A stretch of DNA of 64,000 nucleotides from Aquilutibacter rugosus (GCF_036541335.1 NZ_JAZHBO010000002.1:806001-870000); one strand, 5' to 3'. Shown: positions 41,189 through 48,948, counted from the first letter of the stretch. Notes: generated by a model not told the origin, from the letters alone. A program made the numbers and translations.

Positions 41189-41341
41189 ATGAAACGCGAA
41201 ACCGTCCGCTTTCTCGAACACACCTTCGGCTACCGACTGGCCGCTTGGCTTGAATCGCACGACTGGTTCCTGCCGAATGCGGCCCTGACTGCCATGTGTC
41301 TGTTCGTCGTCGTCATCGGGATCGCGCGAGGTGCGCAATGA
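41189..41341 (+). CDS. small membrane protein
   Basis: 50 aa with one C-terminal membrane segment (LPNAALTAMCLFVVVIGIAR). The start lies one base after the previous stop. Function unknown. Confidence 0.5.
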   Translation: MKRETVRFLEHTFGYRLAAWLESHDWFLPNAALTAMCLFVVVIGIARGAQ

Positions 41342-41520
41342 ACAGCGCCGTCGCCGACTACCAGGTGACCACGCGGTTCGATCCTGATCTATACGCGCTC
41401 TACATCGCTCTCAAGATGTTCGAGCAAACCCACCCTTCACCGTCCGTCCCTGCCACTCAACCATCTGCCCATAGCCCGGCAGGGGCGGACAACTCACACG
41501 CAAAAGGAACCAACGGATGA
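41338..41520 (+). CDS. small phage protein, Pro/Ser-rich tail
   Basis: 60 aa from the ATG at 41338 (ATGA overlap). First half VADYQVTTRFDPDLYALYIA, second half rich in Pro, Ser and Ala. Overlaps bet by 4 bp. No family recognised. Confidence 0.45.
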   Translation: MNSAVADYQVTTRFDPDLYALYIALKMFEQTHPSPSVPATQPSAHSPAGADNSHAKGTNG

Positions 41521-42392
41521 ATGCACAGCTTGCACCAATGGATGATAAAAAGTCACTGATCAAAACATTCGGTGAGCGTTACGAAATCGCCCCGTCGCGG
41601 GTGCTGGCCACCCTGAAGTCCACCGCTTTCAAACTAAAGTCGGGCGAAGTGACTGAGGATCAAATGATCCAGCTTCTTGTTGTCGCCAACCAGTACGGGT
41701 TAAACCCGTTCACGAGGGAAATATTCGCGTTCCCGGATAAGCAAAACGGCGTCACGCCAGTGGTGGGTGTGGACGGATGGAGCCGCATTATCAACTCGAA
41801 CTCGCAGTTCGACGGTATGGAGTTCTCATCTCCGAACGAAATGGTTCGGCCCGATGGTGCACTGGCAGACTGTCCGGAATGGTTTGAGTGCCGGATCTAC
41901 CGAAAGGACCGTTCACGCCCTACTGTGGTGCGAGAGTATCTGGACGAAGTGTACCGACCCGCGTTCAAGTCGAAGGAGGGTTACACAGTCAATGGCCCGT
42001 GGCAGTCGCACCCGAAGCGATTCCTGCGTCACAAGACCATGATCCAGTGTGCACGGTTAGCTTTCGGGTTCGTCGGCATCTACGACCAGGACGAAGCCGA
42101 GCGCATCCGAGAAGCGGACGTTCCGCTGATCCAGCAATCGAGCAATGTCTCGGATCTGATGCCGAAGGCCAAGGCCGAGTCCAAGCCTGCCGAGGTGATC
42201 GACGATGCTGAGTTTGTCGATACCGATGACGCAGACACCGAACATATGCCCGTCATCGACCTGTCGCCCGAGGCGCTGAAGGTTCTTGAAAAGAAAGCGC
42301 GGCTGGTGGGCAAGTCGATGGATGACGTTATTGCGCAGTTCGCGCCGATCCATGCCGGGAATATCACGGGCGTGCTGCAGGCCCTGAAATGA
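41517..42392 (+). CDS. bet: phage recombination protein Bet (RecT family)
   Basis: 291 aa. MIQLLVVANQYGLNPFTREI, VVGVDGWSRIINSNSQFDGM and WQSHPKRFLRHKTMIQCARL, then FGFVGIYDQDEAERI are the RecT/Bet core. It anneals single strands for recombination with the exonuclease that follows (4-bp overlap). The acidic C terminus is typical. Confidence 0.9.
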   Translation: MNAQLAPMDDKKSLIKTFGERYEIAPSRVLATLKSTAFKLKSGEVTEDQMIQLLVVANQYGLNPFTREIFAFPDKQNGVTPVVGVDGWSRIINSNSQFDGMEFSSPNEMVRPDGALADCPEWFECRIYRKDRSRPTVVREYLDEVYRPAFKSKEGYTVNGPWQSHPKRFLRHKTMIQCARLAFGFVGIYDQDEAERIREADVPLIQQSSNVSDLMPKAKAESKPAEVIDDAEFVDTDDADTEHMPVIDLSPEALKVLEKKARLVGKSMDDVIAQFAPIHAGNITGVLQALK

Positions 42393-42976
42393 CAGACCTG
42401 CAATTCGACGAATCCACGCATACCTACAAGCTCAACGGGCGCGTGATCGACTCTGTTACCACGATCCTGAAGCCGCTGTCCGAGCACATCTACCGCGGCG
42501 TTCCGCGTCCGCAGATGGAGGCAGCGGCCCAGCTTGGCACGGCAGTCCATAAGATGATCGAACTCGATTGCTTGGGCACCCTTGACGTGGACGGCCTGCA
42601 TGAGCGCGTGGCCCCGTACTTTCCGACATGGCAGCGGTTCATTGCGGAAACGGGCTTCAAGGTCTTGAAGACCGAACAGCGCGTCTATTCGAAGGACTAC
42701 GACTTTGCCGGGACGCTGGATCTGTACGGAGAAATGCACGGCAAGACCGTTCTGATCGACATCAAGTGCACCGCTGCCGTCCCCGCAACGGCAGGCCCGC
42801 AGACAGCAGCCTACAAGCTCGCATTGGAAGAGGCCGGTCTGTGGTGGGTTGAAGAGCGCTACGTGCTGCAACTGCCAAACCCCAACGACTACCGGCTCGC
42901 ACCGCTGAAAGACCGCGGCGACATCAAGACCTTTCTGAGCTGTCTCACGATTCACAACTGGAAGAAGAACCAATGA
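42389..42976 (+). CDS. phage exonuclease, PD-(D/E)XK fold
   Basis: 195 aa. Core motifs are AAQLGTAVHKMIELD, EQRVYSKDYDFAGTLDLYGE (the D), TVLIDIKCTAAV (D-x-K) and GPQTAAYKLALEEAG (QxxxY). It resembles Cas4/RecB-like phage exonucleases that chew 5' ends to feed Bet. Short for the class but with all core motifs. Confidence 0.8.
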   Translation: MTDLQFDESTHTYKLNGRVIDSVTTILKPLSEHIYRGVPRPQMEAAAQLGTAVHKMIELDCLGTLDVDGLHERVAPYFPTWQRFIAETGFKVLKTEQRVYSKDYDFAGTLDLYGEMHGKTVLIDIKCTAAVPATAGPQTAAYKLALEEAGLWWVEERYVLQLPNPNDYRLAPLKDRGDIKTFLSCLTIHNWKKNQ

Positions 42977-43728
42977 CCCAATTGAACCCCGAACAGGCGC
43001 AGCAGGCCGCCTTAGCTGTCGCCAACAACATGTACTCGCTGGTCGAGGACATGGCGATTGACAGCCCAGAAATGTTTGACATTGCAGGCCAGCAGTTGCG
43101 CGAAATCTCGACCAAGAAGAAGCACGTCGAGGAAACACGCAAGGCGATCACCGGCCCGATGGATCAGGCCAAAAAGAAAGTCATGGAGCTGTTCGCCGTT
43201 CCCATCTCGCGCCTGGACGAAGCCGAACAGATCTTGCGCCGTTCGCTGCTGGCATACAAGCAGGAGCAGGACAGGCTCGCAGCCATTGCCCAGCGCGAGG
43301 CAGAGGAAAAGGCCCGAGTCGAACGCGAGCGACTGGAAGCGGAGCGCCGCGCGGCAGAAGAAGCCAAGCGGGCTGCACTTGCATCGAACGATGTTGCAGC
43401 GATCGAGGCCGCAACCGAGAAGCTACTGGATGTTGAGGACGCTGTAGAGATCGCCGATCTAGCCCCGGTGGCGACCTTCCAAGCGCCCAAGGCCGTTGCC
43501 AAGGGCATCAGCACCACGAGGCGTTACAAGGCGCTGGACGTGGATCTGAAAGCGCTGGTGATTGCAGCAGGCAGCGCGGCAGCCAATGGCGACCTGTCCC
43601 TGCTCGGATACCTTGCGGCGGACATGAAGGCCATCAATGGCGTCATTACCTCACTCAAGGACAAGGCCAGCATCCCCGGCGTTCGCGTGGGTGTCGATGA
43701 GTCGATCTCTGCGAGGCGCATCGCATGA
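42973..43728 (+). CDS. coiled-coil phage recombination-associated protein
   Basis: 251 aa. A long coiled coil at about 45-145 (EEKARVERERLEAERRAAEE) and a C-terminal globular part (ISTTRRYKALDVDLKALVIA, VDESISARRIA). Proteins of this layout commonly follow bet/exo in temperate phages; the exact role is unknown, perhaps RecBCD inhibition or fork protection by analogy to Gam. Confidence 0.55.
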   Translation: MTQLNPEQAQQAALAVANNMYSLVEDMAIDSPEMFDIAGQQLREISTKKKHVEETRKAITGPMDQAKKKVMELFAVPISRLDEAEQILRRSLLAYKQEQDRLAAIAQREAEEKARVERERLEAERRAAEEAKRAALASNDVAAIEAATEKLLDVEDAVEIADLAPVATFQAPKAVAKGISTTRRYKALDVDLKALVIAAGSAAANGDLSLLGYLAADMKAINGVITSLKDKASIPGVRVGVDESISARRIA

Positions 43729-43817
43729 GCACTGACACCAAGATGCTGATTTTCATCGTCGCCGTATTCGGCGCAATCGAACTGTACAACCTTTGGAGGA
43801 ACAGCCGTGGCCGCTAA
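43725..43817 (+). CDS. 30-aa membrane peptide
   Basis: MSTDTKMLIFIVAVFGAIEL then YNLWRNSRGR: one membrane segment. ATGA overlap with the upstream stop; the next gene starts inside its end. Possibly a translational spacer or an envelope-acting peptide. Confidence 0.45.
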   Translation: MSTDTKMLIFIVAVFGAIELYNLWRNSRGR

Positions 43818-44013
43818 CCGTAAAGATCTTGAACCCGTATTTGCCGAGATGCGCCGCATTTGGGCGGCCAACGGTAAGACCGTCCTTGGCGCGTCAAAGG
43901 CAACCGGCATTCACCGCGACACCGTGAAGCAACTGTTGGAACGCAGGGTGATTTGGTATTCGGCGCAGACGCTAGACCGCTTGGGCTATGAGTACGTGCG
44001 GACCGGCAAATGA
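43807..44013 (+). CDS. small HTH protein
   Basis: 68 aa, GTG start after GGAGG. GKTVLGASKATGIHRDTVKQ, then LLERRVIWYSAQTLDRLGYE reads as a helix-turn-helix. Possibly a regulator in the delayed-early operon. Confidence 0.55.
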   Translation: MAANRKDLEPVFAEMRRIWAANGKTVLGASKATGIHRDTVKQLLERRVIWYSAQTLDRLGYEYVRTGK

Positions 44014-44105
44014 CCATTTTCATTGTCTTCACGCTGCTGTGGGTCGTTATCGCGGCAGTTGTGGGCACTTTGTTTTCCATTCTCACAGGAGTTCGCAATG
44101 ACTGA
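44010..44105 (+). CDS. 31-aa membrane peptide
   Basis: MTIFIVFTLLWVVIAAVVGT then LFSILTGVRND. ATGA overlap with the HTH gene, and its end overlaps the next start. One membrane segment; function unknown. Confidence 0.45.
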   Translation: MTIFIVFTLLWVVIAAVVGTLFSILTGVRND

Positions 44106-44511
44106 CATCCCACAGCCCGGCAGTGTGTGGGTAGACAAGGACGATCCGAAGATTGAAGCCGTTGTTTTGTGGGCCGATGAAAAGACGGTTGTATATGACT
44201 ATTCCGTTCCTGCTAATGACTCGGACAGGCACGTACGCTCCACGCCTATGTTCGTCAAATACTACACTCCCAAGCCCCGCACCATCACCGTTGCCGGCGT
44301 CGAGCTGCCCGAGCCGATGCGGGAGGCTTTGAAAGATGGCGAGCGGTATTGGCTCACTGACATTACAGAGGAGCGCGGCGTCTACAAAAACACATGGACC
44401 GATCACCCGATCCATCTACACAATCTCAAGCGTGGTGGAGTATTCCGCACGAAGGAGGACGCACAAGCGTGGTTCGAGTTTGAAGTGAGACAGCGTGGAG
44501 GTGAGGTGTGA
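44098..44511 (+). CDS. hypothetical phage protein
   Basis: 137 aa from the ATG at 44098 after CAGGAG. KIEAVVLWADEKTVVYDYSV and ELPEPMREALKDGERYWLTD; the end is DAQAWFEFEVRQRGGEV. No family recognised, but the layout resembles accessory proteins common in P(L) operons. Confidence 0.5.
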   Translation: MTDIPQPGSVWVDKDDPKIEAVVLWADEKTVVYDYSVPANDSDRHVRSTPMFVKYYTPKPRTITVAGVELPEPMREALKDGERYWLTDITEERGVYKNTWTDHPIHLHNLKRGGVFRTKEDAQAWFEFEVRQRGGEV

Positions 44512-44609
44512 GCGACACATATCAAGCAATTTACGATGCTGCATGCCGCAAGATTCACGGCGGCAATGTCAGCGATGCAATCGAATCCGCGCTGGGGGTG
44601 AAGTCGTGA
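44508..44609 (+). CDS. 33-aa hypothetical peptide
   Basis: MSDTYQAIYDAACRKIHGGN then VSDAIESALGVKS. GTG start by GTGA overlap; its stop overlaps the next start as TGATG. Amphipathic helix; unknown role. Confidence 0.4.
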   Translation: MSDTYQAIYDAACRKIHGGNVSDAIESALGVKS

Positions 44610-45415
44610 TGTACGAACCGTTCGACAAGGAAACCGCCAGCGCCCGTGATCGCGTGGCGTGGGCGCTATGCCAAATCATTGACGACGACGCACCGTTGCG
44701 CTGGACGCGCTATCGCTTTGCTGCTGCGTGTATCGCAAGTAACCCCGAAGTGATGCAAGACCTCGCCCAACTCTCAAAGGAGCAGACTTGCCAGACTCAA
44801 GCGCAAGCTGGCACGGTTCAACTCAACAACAAAAGAATGGAAGCCATGACCGACATTCTGAAAAAGCCTATGGTTAAGCGGTATGAAGTGAACTGGCATG
44901 ACGGTGAATATCTGCCGTATGAGTCAGACGATGGACGTTTCACGTTGCACTCCGACTACGCTGCTCTGCAAGCTGACTATGAGCGTGAAGCATGTGCCAA
45001 CCGTGAGTGGTCGGAAAAGACGGAATGGACTCAAGGGACGATTAGCAGAAGGTATCTCGGCTGGCATCGTGCAGACGGAATGAGTGAAGAAATACGAACC
45101 CTCACCGCCGAGCGTGATGCGCTGCTTTCCCAATTGGGGGGGTCAGTAGGCGTACACCAGAATTATTCAGCACTGCCGAAAAGTCCATACGCACGGCCTC
45201 ATGTTTCCGGCTCGGCTACAACTCCAACCAGCAAGGTTGAGGTGACAGACGAGATGATTAACTGGAAGCCAGCGAGTGAGCACCCTGACGTTCTCAATGC
45301 TTCGACTTGCGAGGAAGCCGTTGAGATTGCCGTTCGCATGACGGAACGCCAGATTGCGGAAAACGTATTGAATAGCAACCTACCGCCTACCGAGGAGGTG
45401 ACCAATGAGCCGTGA
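44609..45415 (+). CDS. hypothetical phage protein, modular
   Basis: 268 aa. N-terminal KETASARDRVAWALCQIIDD, a middle with TLHSDYAALQADYEREACAN (coiled coil), and a C-terminal KVEVTDEMINWKPASEHPDV. The KVEVTDEM block is also found, with 22 identical bases, in the gene at 47591, so the protein is a mosaic. Role unknown; similar to variable Ea22-like genes of lambdoid phages. Confidence 0.5.
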   Translation: MYEPFDKETASARDRVAWALCQIIDDDAPLRWTRYRFAAACIASNPEVMQDLAQLSKEQTCQTQAQAGTVQLNNKRMEAMTDILKKPMVKRYEVNWHDGEYLPYESDDGRFTLHSDYAALQADYEREACANREWSEKTEWTQGTISRRYLGWHRADGMSEEIRTLTAERDALLSQLGGSVGVHQNYSALPKSPYARPHVSGSATTPTSKVEVTDEMINWKPASEHPDVLNASTCEEAVEIAVRMTERQIAENVLNSNLPPTEEVTNEP

Positions 45416-45602
45416 ATACATAATCCAAGTGAAGTATGAGGTGATGATTGAACGCACAGTCAAAGCTGACGATATGGATGAGGCATTGAAGTTTGCAAAA
45501 GAGTATGCGTTATCCGATCCAGTTGATACGGGAGTAATAGCAGTTCGTAAAAATTGGACGTACACCTATTCATCGGGTGAAGTCGTAGGAGTGTTAGCAT
45601 GA
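45405..45602 (+). CDS. small hypothetical phage protein
   Basis: 65 aa (MSREYIIQVKYEVMIERTVK...). Two-strand plus helix pattern (ADDMDEALKFAKEYALSD). It starts within the end of the previous gene and ends by ATGA overlap. No family recognised. Confidence 0.5.
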   Translation: MSREYIIQVKYEVMIERTVKADDMDEALKFAKEYALSDPVDTGVIAVRKNWTYTYSSGEVVGVLA

Positions 45603-46009
45603 GCCGTGAAGCGTTTGAGCAGTGGTATGTCACCAATGCGTTCGACTTCGAAAAGAATCCGCTAGGAAGCCGGGAGTGTTCCCTGCAATGGCAAGCATGG
45701 CAAGCCGCCCTCCAACAGCAGGGCGAGGCGGTTGCGAAAGTTTGTCATGCGTTCCCGCAGCATATCGGTTGGAGTCCAGAAGTTGACGTGACTTCACTTG
45801 CTGAAGGAACACCCTTATTCACCCACCCACCCAAGCCGGTTGTGTCGGATGCGTGGCCGAATGGCGTACTGAATCGCAAAAAAACCATCGAAGTGATTAC
45901 CGAACACAACGCATGGCGGCGTGGTGCGGAAGGTGCGCAGACAGACCCGCGAATGCTTGGGCTTGCGTTGGATGCGGTCATTGCCGCGTTGGAGGTGAGC
46001 CGTGGGTGA
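45599..46009 (+). CDS. Ea22-like accessory phage protein
   Basis: 136 aa. MSREAFEQWYVTNAFDFEKN, then SLQWQAWQAALQQQGEAVAK is the well-known start of variable phage proteins ('REAFE.W...W.AWQAA'). The rest is unremarkable. It shares the ATGAGCCGTGAA start with the previous gene. Confidence 0.55.
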   Translation: MSREAFEQWYVTNAFDFEKNPLGSRECSLQWQAWQAALQQQGEAVAKVCHAFPQHIGWSPEVDVTSLAEGTPLFTHPPKPVVSDAWPNGVLNRKKTIEVITEHNAWRRGAEGAQTDPRMLGLALDAVIAALEVSRG

Positions 46010-46064
46010 CAACGAAACCGTGGCGGACGTGGCCGAATTAAGGAGTAGCGATGGACAACGATAA
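46002..46064 (+). CDS. possible 20-aa peptide
   Basis: GTG at 46002 a few bases after GGAGG, inside the end of the previous gene; it ends inside the start of the next. The next gene also has its own AAGGAG, so this may only be a chance reading. Confidence 0.2.
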   Translation: MGDNETVADVAELRSSDGQR

Positions 46065-46371
46065 GACGGTGGAATATTCCCAAGGAATCATGGGCGACGG
46101 CGCGGCGATTTTGAAAGATGGCGTCCGCATGACTGTTGACGAAATCGTTTCCGAGTTAAATGCCCACGCCCGCGAGGTCGAGGCGCTGCGCCAGAGGGTT
46201 GAGGCTGCGGAGGCGAGGTACGAAAGGCTATTGAGCGCGGGATCTCAGCTGTCCGACATCGCTTTCAACCTCTCGCAGTGTGGTGGCGACACCCTGGCTG
46301 CGTCCACTTGCCGGTCGATGGACAATGCTCGCAGGTCGTGGGACGACGCCATCATGGAGAGAAACGAATGA
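46051..46371 (+). CDS. hypothetical phage protein with coiled coil
   Basis: 106 aa. A coiled coil at about 33-60 (NAHAREVEALRQRVEAAEAR), then SDIAFNLSQCGGDTLAASTC. ATG after AAGGAG. No family recognised. Confidence 0.5.
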   Translation: MDNDKTVEYSQGIMGDGAAILKDGVRMTVDEIVSELNAHAREVEALRQRVEAAEARYERLLSAGSQLSDIAFNLSQCGGDTLAASTCRSMDNARRSWDDAIMERNE

Positions 46372-46589
46372 TCCGCTTTGTTGTTGAGTGCCACGAAATG
46401 CAATACGGCCCGGGAATTGACCGGAGGGACTACGTGACCGTGGACGTTGATCTGCCAGAGCTTGAAGCATTGTTGAAGCGCGGCGGACATGGTGAAGGTG
46501 GGTTTGAGTCTTGGAGCTTGCTTGGCGCTGAAATACTGCCAGCTAACCCCACCCACACCCCGACTTCGCCGCACAGCGAGGCGGCTTGA
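46368..46589 (+). CDS. small phage protein ending in attC-like element 1
   Basis: 73 aa from the ATG at 46368. Beta-rich (MIRFVVECHEMQYGPGIDRR, DYVTVDVDLPELEALLKRGG). The last 16 codons (NPTHTPTSPHSEAA) are encoded by the repeat element that follows. Function unknown. Confidence 0.5.
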   Translation: MIRFVVECHEMQYGPGIDRRDYVTVDVDLPELEALLKRGGHGEGGFESWSLLGAEILPANPTHTPTSPHSEAA

Positions 46590-46603
46590 ATGAATTGTTA
46601 TGC
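46541..46603. repeat. attC-like imperfect inverted element 1
   Basis: 63 bp from AGCTAAC to GTTATGC, with a central CGCCGC/GCGGCT stem, covering the stop codon of the gene. On the minus strand its first 20 bases (GCATAACAATTCATTCAAGC) are as in classical aadA-type attC sites, as I recall them. Aligns with elements 2 and 3. The end boxes are imperfect against RYYYAAC/GTTRRRY. Confidence 0.55.
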
Positions 46604-46623
46604 CGCTGACACGAGGAAATGAC

Positions 46624-46983
46624 ATGCGACCGTTTATAGACCAAAACGACCGATACAGTTATGAGGATTGGATGAACGAGATGGGAGCCGACGAAGGGTT
46701 GCCGGAATTGCCGCCGATGGGCCACCCGCTGCAGAAACTCGGGGCGCGACTTGGCGAACTGCTGGACGAAGACCAGTGGGCAGAGTGCGAACGGCTGCTG
46801 TTGGAGGGGTGGGCGCACGATGTGATTGACCGAAAGACGGGGCAGTACTGGCGCGAAAACAGCGATCTGGAAGTGTGGTTTCCACTCACGGCGGAAGAAC
46901 TTGAACGCCTCCGCACTGAGAACGCCGAACTGCGGCATAACACCACCCACACCCAACCTTCGCCGCATGGGGCGGTGGATTGA
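46624..46983 (+). CDS. hypothetical protein, cassette-like gene
   Basis: 119 aa from the ATG at 46624. Acidic (YEDWMNEMGADEGLPELPPM, LLDEDQWAECERLLLEGWAH), ending NTTHTQPSPHGAVD, which is encoded by element 2. It lies between elements 1 and 2 just as a gene lies in an integron cassette. No family recognised. Confidence 0.5.
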   Translation: MRPFIDQNDRYSYEDWMNEMGADEGLPELPPMGHPLQKLGARLGELLDEDQWAECERLLLEGWAHDVIDRKTGQYWRENSDLEVWFPLTAEELERLRTENAELRHNTTHTQPSPHGAVD

Positions 46984-46993
46984 ATTGTTAGGC
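46935..46993. repeat. attC-like imperfect inverted element 2
   Basis: 59 bp from GCATAAC to GTTAGGC; the ends are inverted repeats at 6 of 7 positions and GTTAGGC fits the GTTRRRY core. Central CGCCGC/GGCGG stem. Homologous to element 1 along its length. It covers the stop codon of the preceding gene. Confidence 0.6.
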
Positions 46994-47027
46994 ATCATTG
47001 CCTGACACAACAACAGGACAGGAACCC

Positions 47028-47213
47028 ATGTACAGCGCAGATGAGATTGTGGCCGCCCGCGCACAATTCGACCTCCCGGAAGACCGCCTCAGCGACGAGG
47101 AAGTGTCAGCGTTCATCCAATCCACCACCGCCGGTGGCTTTCTGATTCTCCGGCTGCGATTGAGCCGATTCTTCAAGGCGGTTAGCTCATCGTTTCGCCG
47201 AACTGATGCCTAA
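47028..47213 (+). CDS. small hypothetical protein, cassette-like gene
   Basis: 61 aa from the ATG at 47028 after ACAGGA. MYSADEIVAARAQFDLPEDR, then a basic end (RLRLSRFFKAVSSSFRRTDA). Its TAA stop is inside the GCCTAAC that starts element 3, a typical integron-cassette detail. Function unknown. Confidence 0.5.
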   Translation: MYSADEIVAARAQFDLPEDRLSDEEVSAFIQSTTAGGFLILRLRLSRFFKAVSSSFRRTDA

Positions 47214-47252
47214 CAACAATTTGACCCCACCTTCGCCGCCTAACGCGGCAAC
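47209..47252. repeat. attC-like element 3, truncated
   Basis: Starts with a consensus GCCTAAC box, shares the CCCACCTTCGCCGC core and GCGGC return arm with elements 1 and 2, but has no closing GTTRRRY within 100 bp. Followed by about 66 bp without a clear gene up to the start at 47319. Confidence 0.45.
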
Positions 47253-47318
47253 CGACAAACTGGAATCGCACGAAGCCTTTAACCGTGCAATCGCTATAGC
47301 TAATAAGGACACCGACCA

Positions 47319-47594
47319 ATGAAAATAAATCAACTCAAGACCGTCAACGTGGAAGCAAAGGAAATCCGCTTGCACCTGAAAGTGAGCGACAGGTTCACGG
47401 CATTTATCCATGACCAAGACGGAGAACAGCTTGGCGGTCAGGATGGCGGGTACGTGCCGGACTTCATGCCACAGCAACACTACGGCGATTACGTCATTCT
47501 CAACATTGATCTGGATACGGGCATGGTGACGAACTGGCGCAAGCCTACCGCCGAACAGATTGAAGCGTTCATCGCAGGGGACACCGACCAATGA
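47319..47594 (+). CDS. conserved hypothetical phage protein
   Basis: 91 aa. KTVNVEAKEIRLHLKVSDRF, GDYVILNIDLDTGMVTNWRK and PTAEQIEAFI; the 'L.ID..TG.I.NW..P' pattern is common in phage accessory proteins. Function unknown. ATGA overlap with the next gene. Confidence 0.6.
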   Translation: MKINQLKTVNVEAKEIRLHLKVSDRFTAFIHDQDGEQLGGQDGGYVPDFMPQQHYGDYVILNIDLDTGMVTNWRKPTAEQIEAFIAGDTDQ

Positions 47595-48064
47595 CCACCC
47601 TGACCCCAAGACTACAAATCGCAGCCATGCTGCTGCAAGGCGTGTATGCCAGCCCAAAGAACATTGGCGACCATCATCGTGCCCGCAATTTCGCCTTGCA
47701 GGAAGCAGACGCCCTGATTGCTGAATGTGGCGGGGGTGAGGCAAATGACTGCAAGTATTGCGAGCAGACGTTACGCCAAGAAGAACGTGCAACCGAATGG
47801 GCTGACAAACTAGCCAACGAAATTGCATCCAAACTCCACGTGGATATTGGCGAGCACTCAAGTTCAAATTGCCCGTGGGAAAACGCACTCGAAGCAATTG
47901 AGGACTATGAACCAACCCAACCACGCAAGGTTGAGGTGACAGACGAAATGGTTGAGCGGTTTGCAGAGAATTACATCGGCGCAGGCCACACGGAACCTAC
48001 CTTGCGTGGAGCGCTTAACTACATCATCAACGGAGCCTACGTGCCGGAGGTGAGTGATGTCTAA
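47591..48064 (+). CDS. hypothetical phage protein, modular
   Basis: 157 aa. MTTLTPRLQIAAMLLQGVYA, then RNFALQEADALIAECGG, CKYCEQTLRQEERATEWADK, and KVEVTDEMVERFAENYIGAG at the end, the block shared with the gene at 44609. Function unknown. Confidence 0.55.
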   Translation: MTTLTPRLQIAAMLLQGVYASPKNIGDHHRARNFALQEADALIAECGGGEANDCKYCEQTLRQEERATEWADKLANEIASKLHVDIGEHSSSNCPWENALEAIEDYEPTQPRKVEVTDEMVERFAENYIGAGHTEPTLRGALNYIINGAYVPEVSDV

Positions 48065-48206
48065 CTTCGGACCCAGCGGCCCTGAACTTGTTGGCTACCT
48101 TATTATTTTTGCAATAATTTTCATCGCACTCGGCGTGCTGATTGCGCTTGGGTTCCAGTGGTTATGGCCGATCCTGATTAGTTGGTTGCATGAGGTGACG
48201 GCATGA
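48057..48206 (+). CDS. 49-aa membrane protein
   Basis: MSNFGPSGPELVGYLIIFAI then IFIALGVLIALGFQWLWPIL: one long or two short membrane segments. The start is 8 bp inside the previous gene; the end overlaps the next start by ATGA. Function unknown. Confidence 0.5.
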   Translation: MSNFGPSGPELVGYLIIFAIIFIALGVLIALGFQWLWPILISWLHEVTA

Positions 48207-48469
48207 GCGACAGCCCACTAGACCTTGATACGATCCACAGCCCGATGAACGCCTGCTGTTTCCGTGAGCACTGCCGGCGGGCGGATTCGGACAACTACAA
48301 GCTGCGAGCCGAACTCGACCGCCTGCGCAAAGACGCCGCCCGTCTTGACTGGCTGGCTGACGTGAACAACACAGTCGGGCAGGTGCTACTGCCTTCTGCC
48401 ATCGTAGAGACGGCACTTGGTGGCGGGTTGCGGGGGATGATTGACGCGGCGATGGAGATGGAGAAATGA
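48203..48469 (+). CDS. hypothetical phage protein
   Basis: 88 aa. PMNACCFREHCRRADSDNYK, then LRAELDRLRKDAARLDWLAD, a short coiled coil of a kind common in lambdoid early proteins ('D..RLDWL'). Function unknown. Confidence 0.5.
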   Translation: MSDSPLDLDTIHSPMNACCFREHCRRADSDNYKLRAELDRLRKDAARLDWLADVNNTVGQVLLPSAIVETALGGGLRGMIDAAMEMEK

Positions 48470-48570
48470 CTACCATCATCATCCTGGCCATCTGGGCCAT
48501 CGCCATCGCCATCGCCATCGCCGCGATCGTCGCCGCTATTTTTGAAATGTGGGGATGTCGAGATGAGTAA
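48466..48570 (+). CDS. 34-aa membrane peptide with hexanucleotide repeat
   Basis: MTTIIILAIWAIAIAIAIAA then IVAAIFEMWGCRDE. The membrane segment is encoded in part by 4.5 tandem copies of GCCATC (48496-48522). Start by ATGA overlap; the next gene starts inside its end. Confidence 0.5.
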   Translation: MTTIIILAIWAIAIAIAIAAIVAAIFEMWGCRDE

Positions 48571-48739
48571 AAAAGACTTCGAGAACTGGAGCCTTGACCA
48601 GCTCGAATACGAACTGCGATACCAGCAGGCCGAAGGAATCCACACTTGGGGCACGAGCCCGCACTGCGGACACCTGGCACGAGGGAGCGGGTTCTGCGCT
48701 ACGTGTTTGCAGAAAGAGATTGAGCGGAGGAAGAAGTGA
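48563..48739 (+). CDS. small zinc-finger-like phage protein
   Basis: 58 aa from the ATG at 48563. WSLDQLEYELRYQQAEGIHT, then SPHCGHLARGSGFCATCLQK; C-G-H...C-x-x-C suggests a zinc site. Function unknown. Confidence 0.5.
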   Translation: MSKKDFENWSLDQLEYELRYQQAEGIHTWGTSPHCGHLARGSGFCATCLQKEIERRKK

Positions 48740-48948
48740 GTGACCTGTGGCTAACCCCTGATGAAGTCGCCGAGCTGACGAGCCTTGAGCCGACCAGCTA
48801 CAAGGCACAGTGCCGCCGACTTGCGCGGATGGGCATCGCGTTCACGCCCAATGCGATTGGTCGCCCGCTGGTTCCGCGCTCGCTGTTCGAGCCGAAGCCT
48901 GCACGCAAAGAAGCCAGAGCCGAACCCGATTGGAGCAAGGTTGCCTAA
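48736..48948 (+). CDS. DUF4224 excisionase-like protein
   Basis: 70 aa, GTG start by GTGA overlap. LWLTPDEVAELTSLEPTSYK, then AQCRRLARMGIAFTPNAIGR, is the DUF4224 pattern found next to phage integrases; a winged-helix-like directionality factor is likely. It directly precedes the integrase, the usual xis-int pair. Confidence 0.75.
   Translation: MSDLWLTPDEVAELTSLEPTSYKAQCRRLARMGIAFTPNAIGRPLVPRSLFEPKPARKEARAEPDWSKVA

Noticed and set aside
42080..43138. 352-codon minus-strand open frame
   Set aside because: Antisense to bet and exonuclease genes whose motifs are clear.
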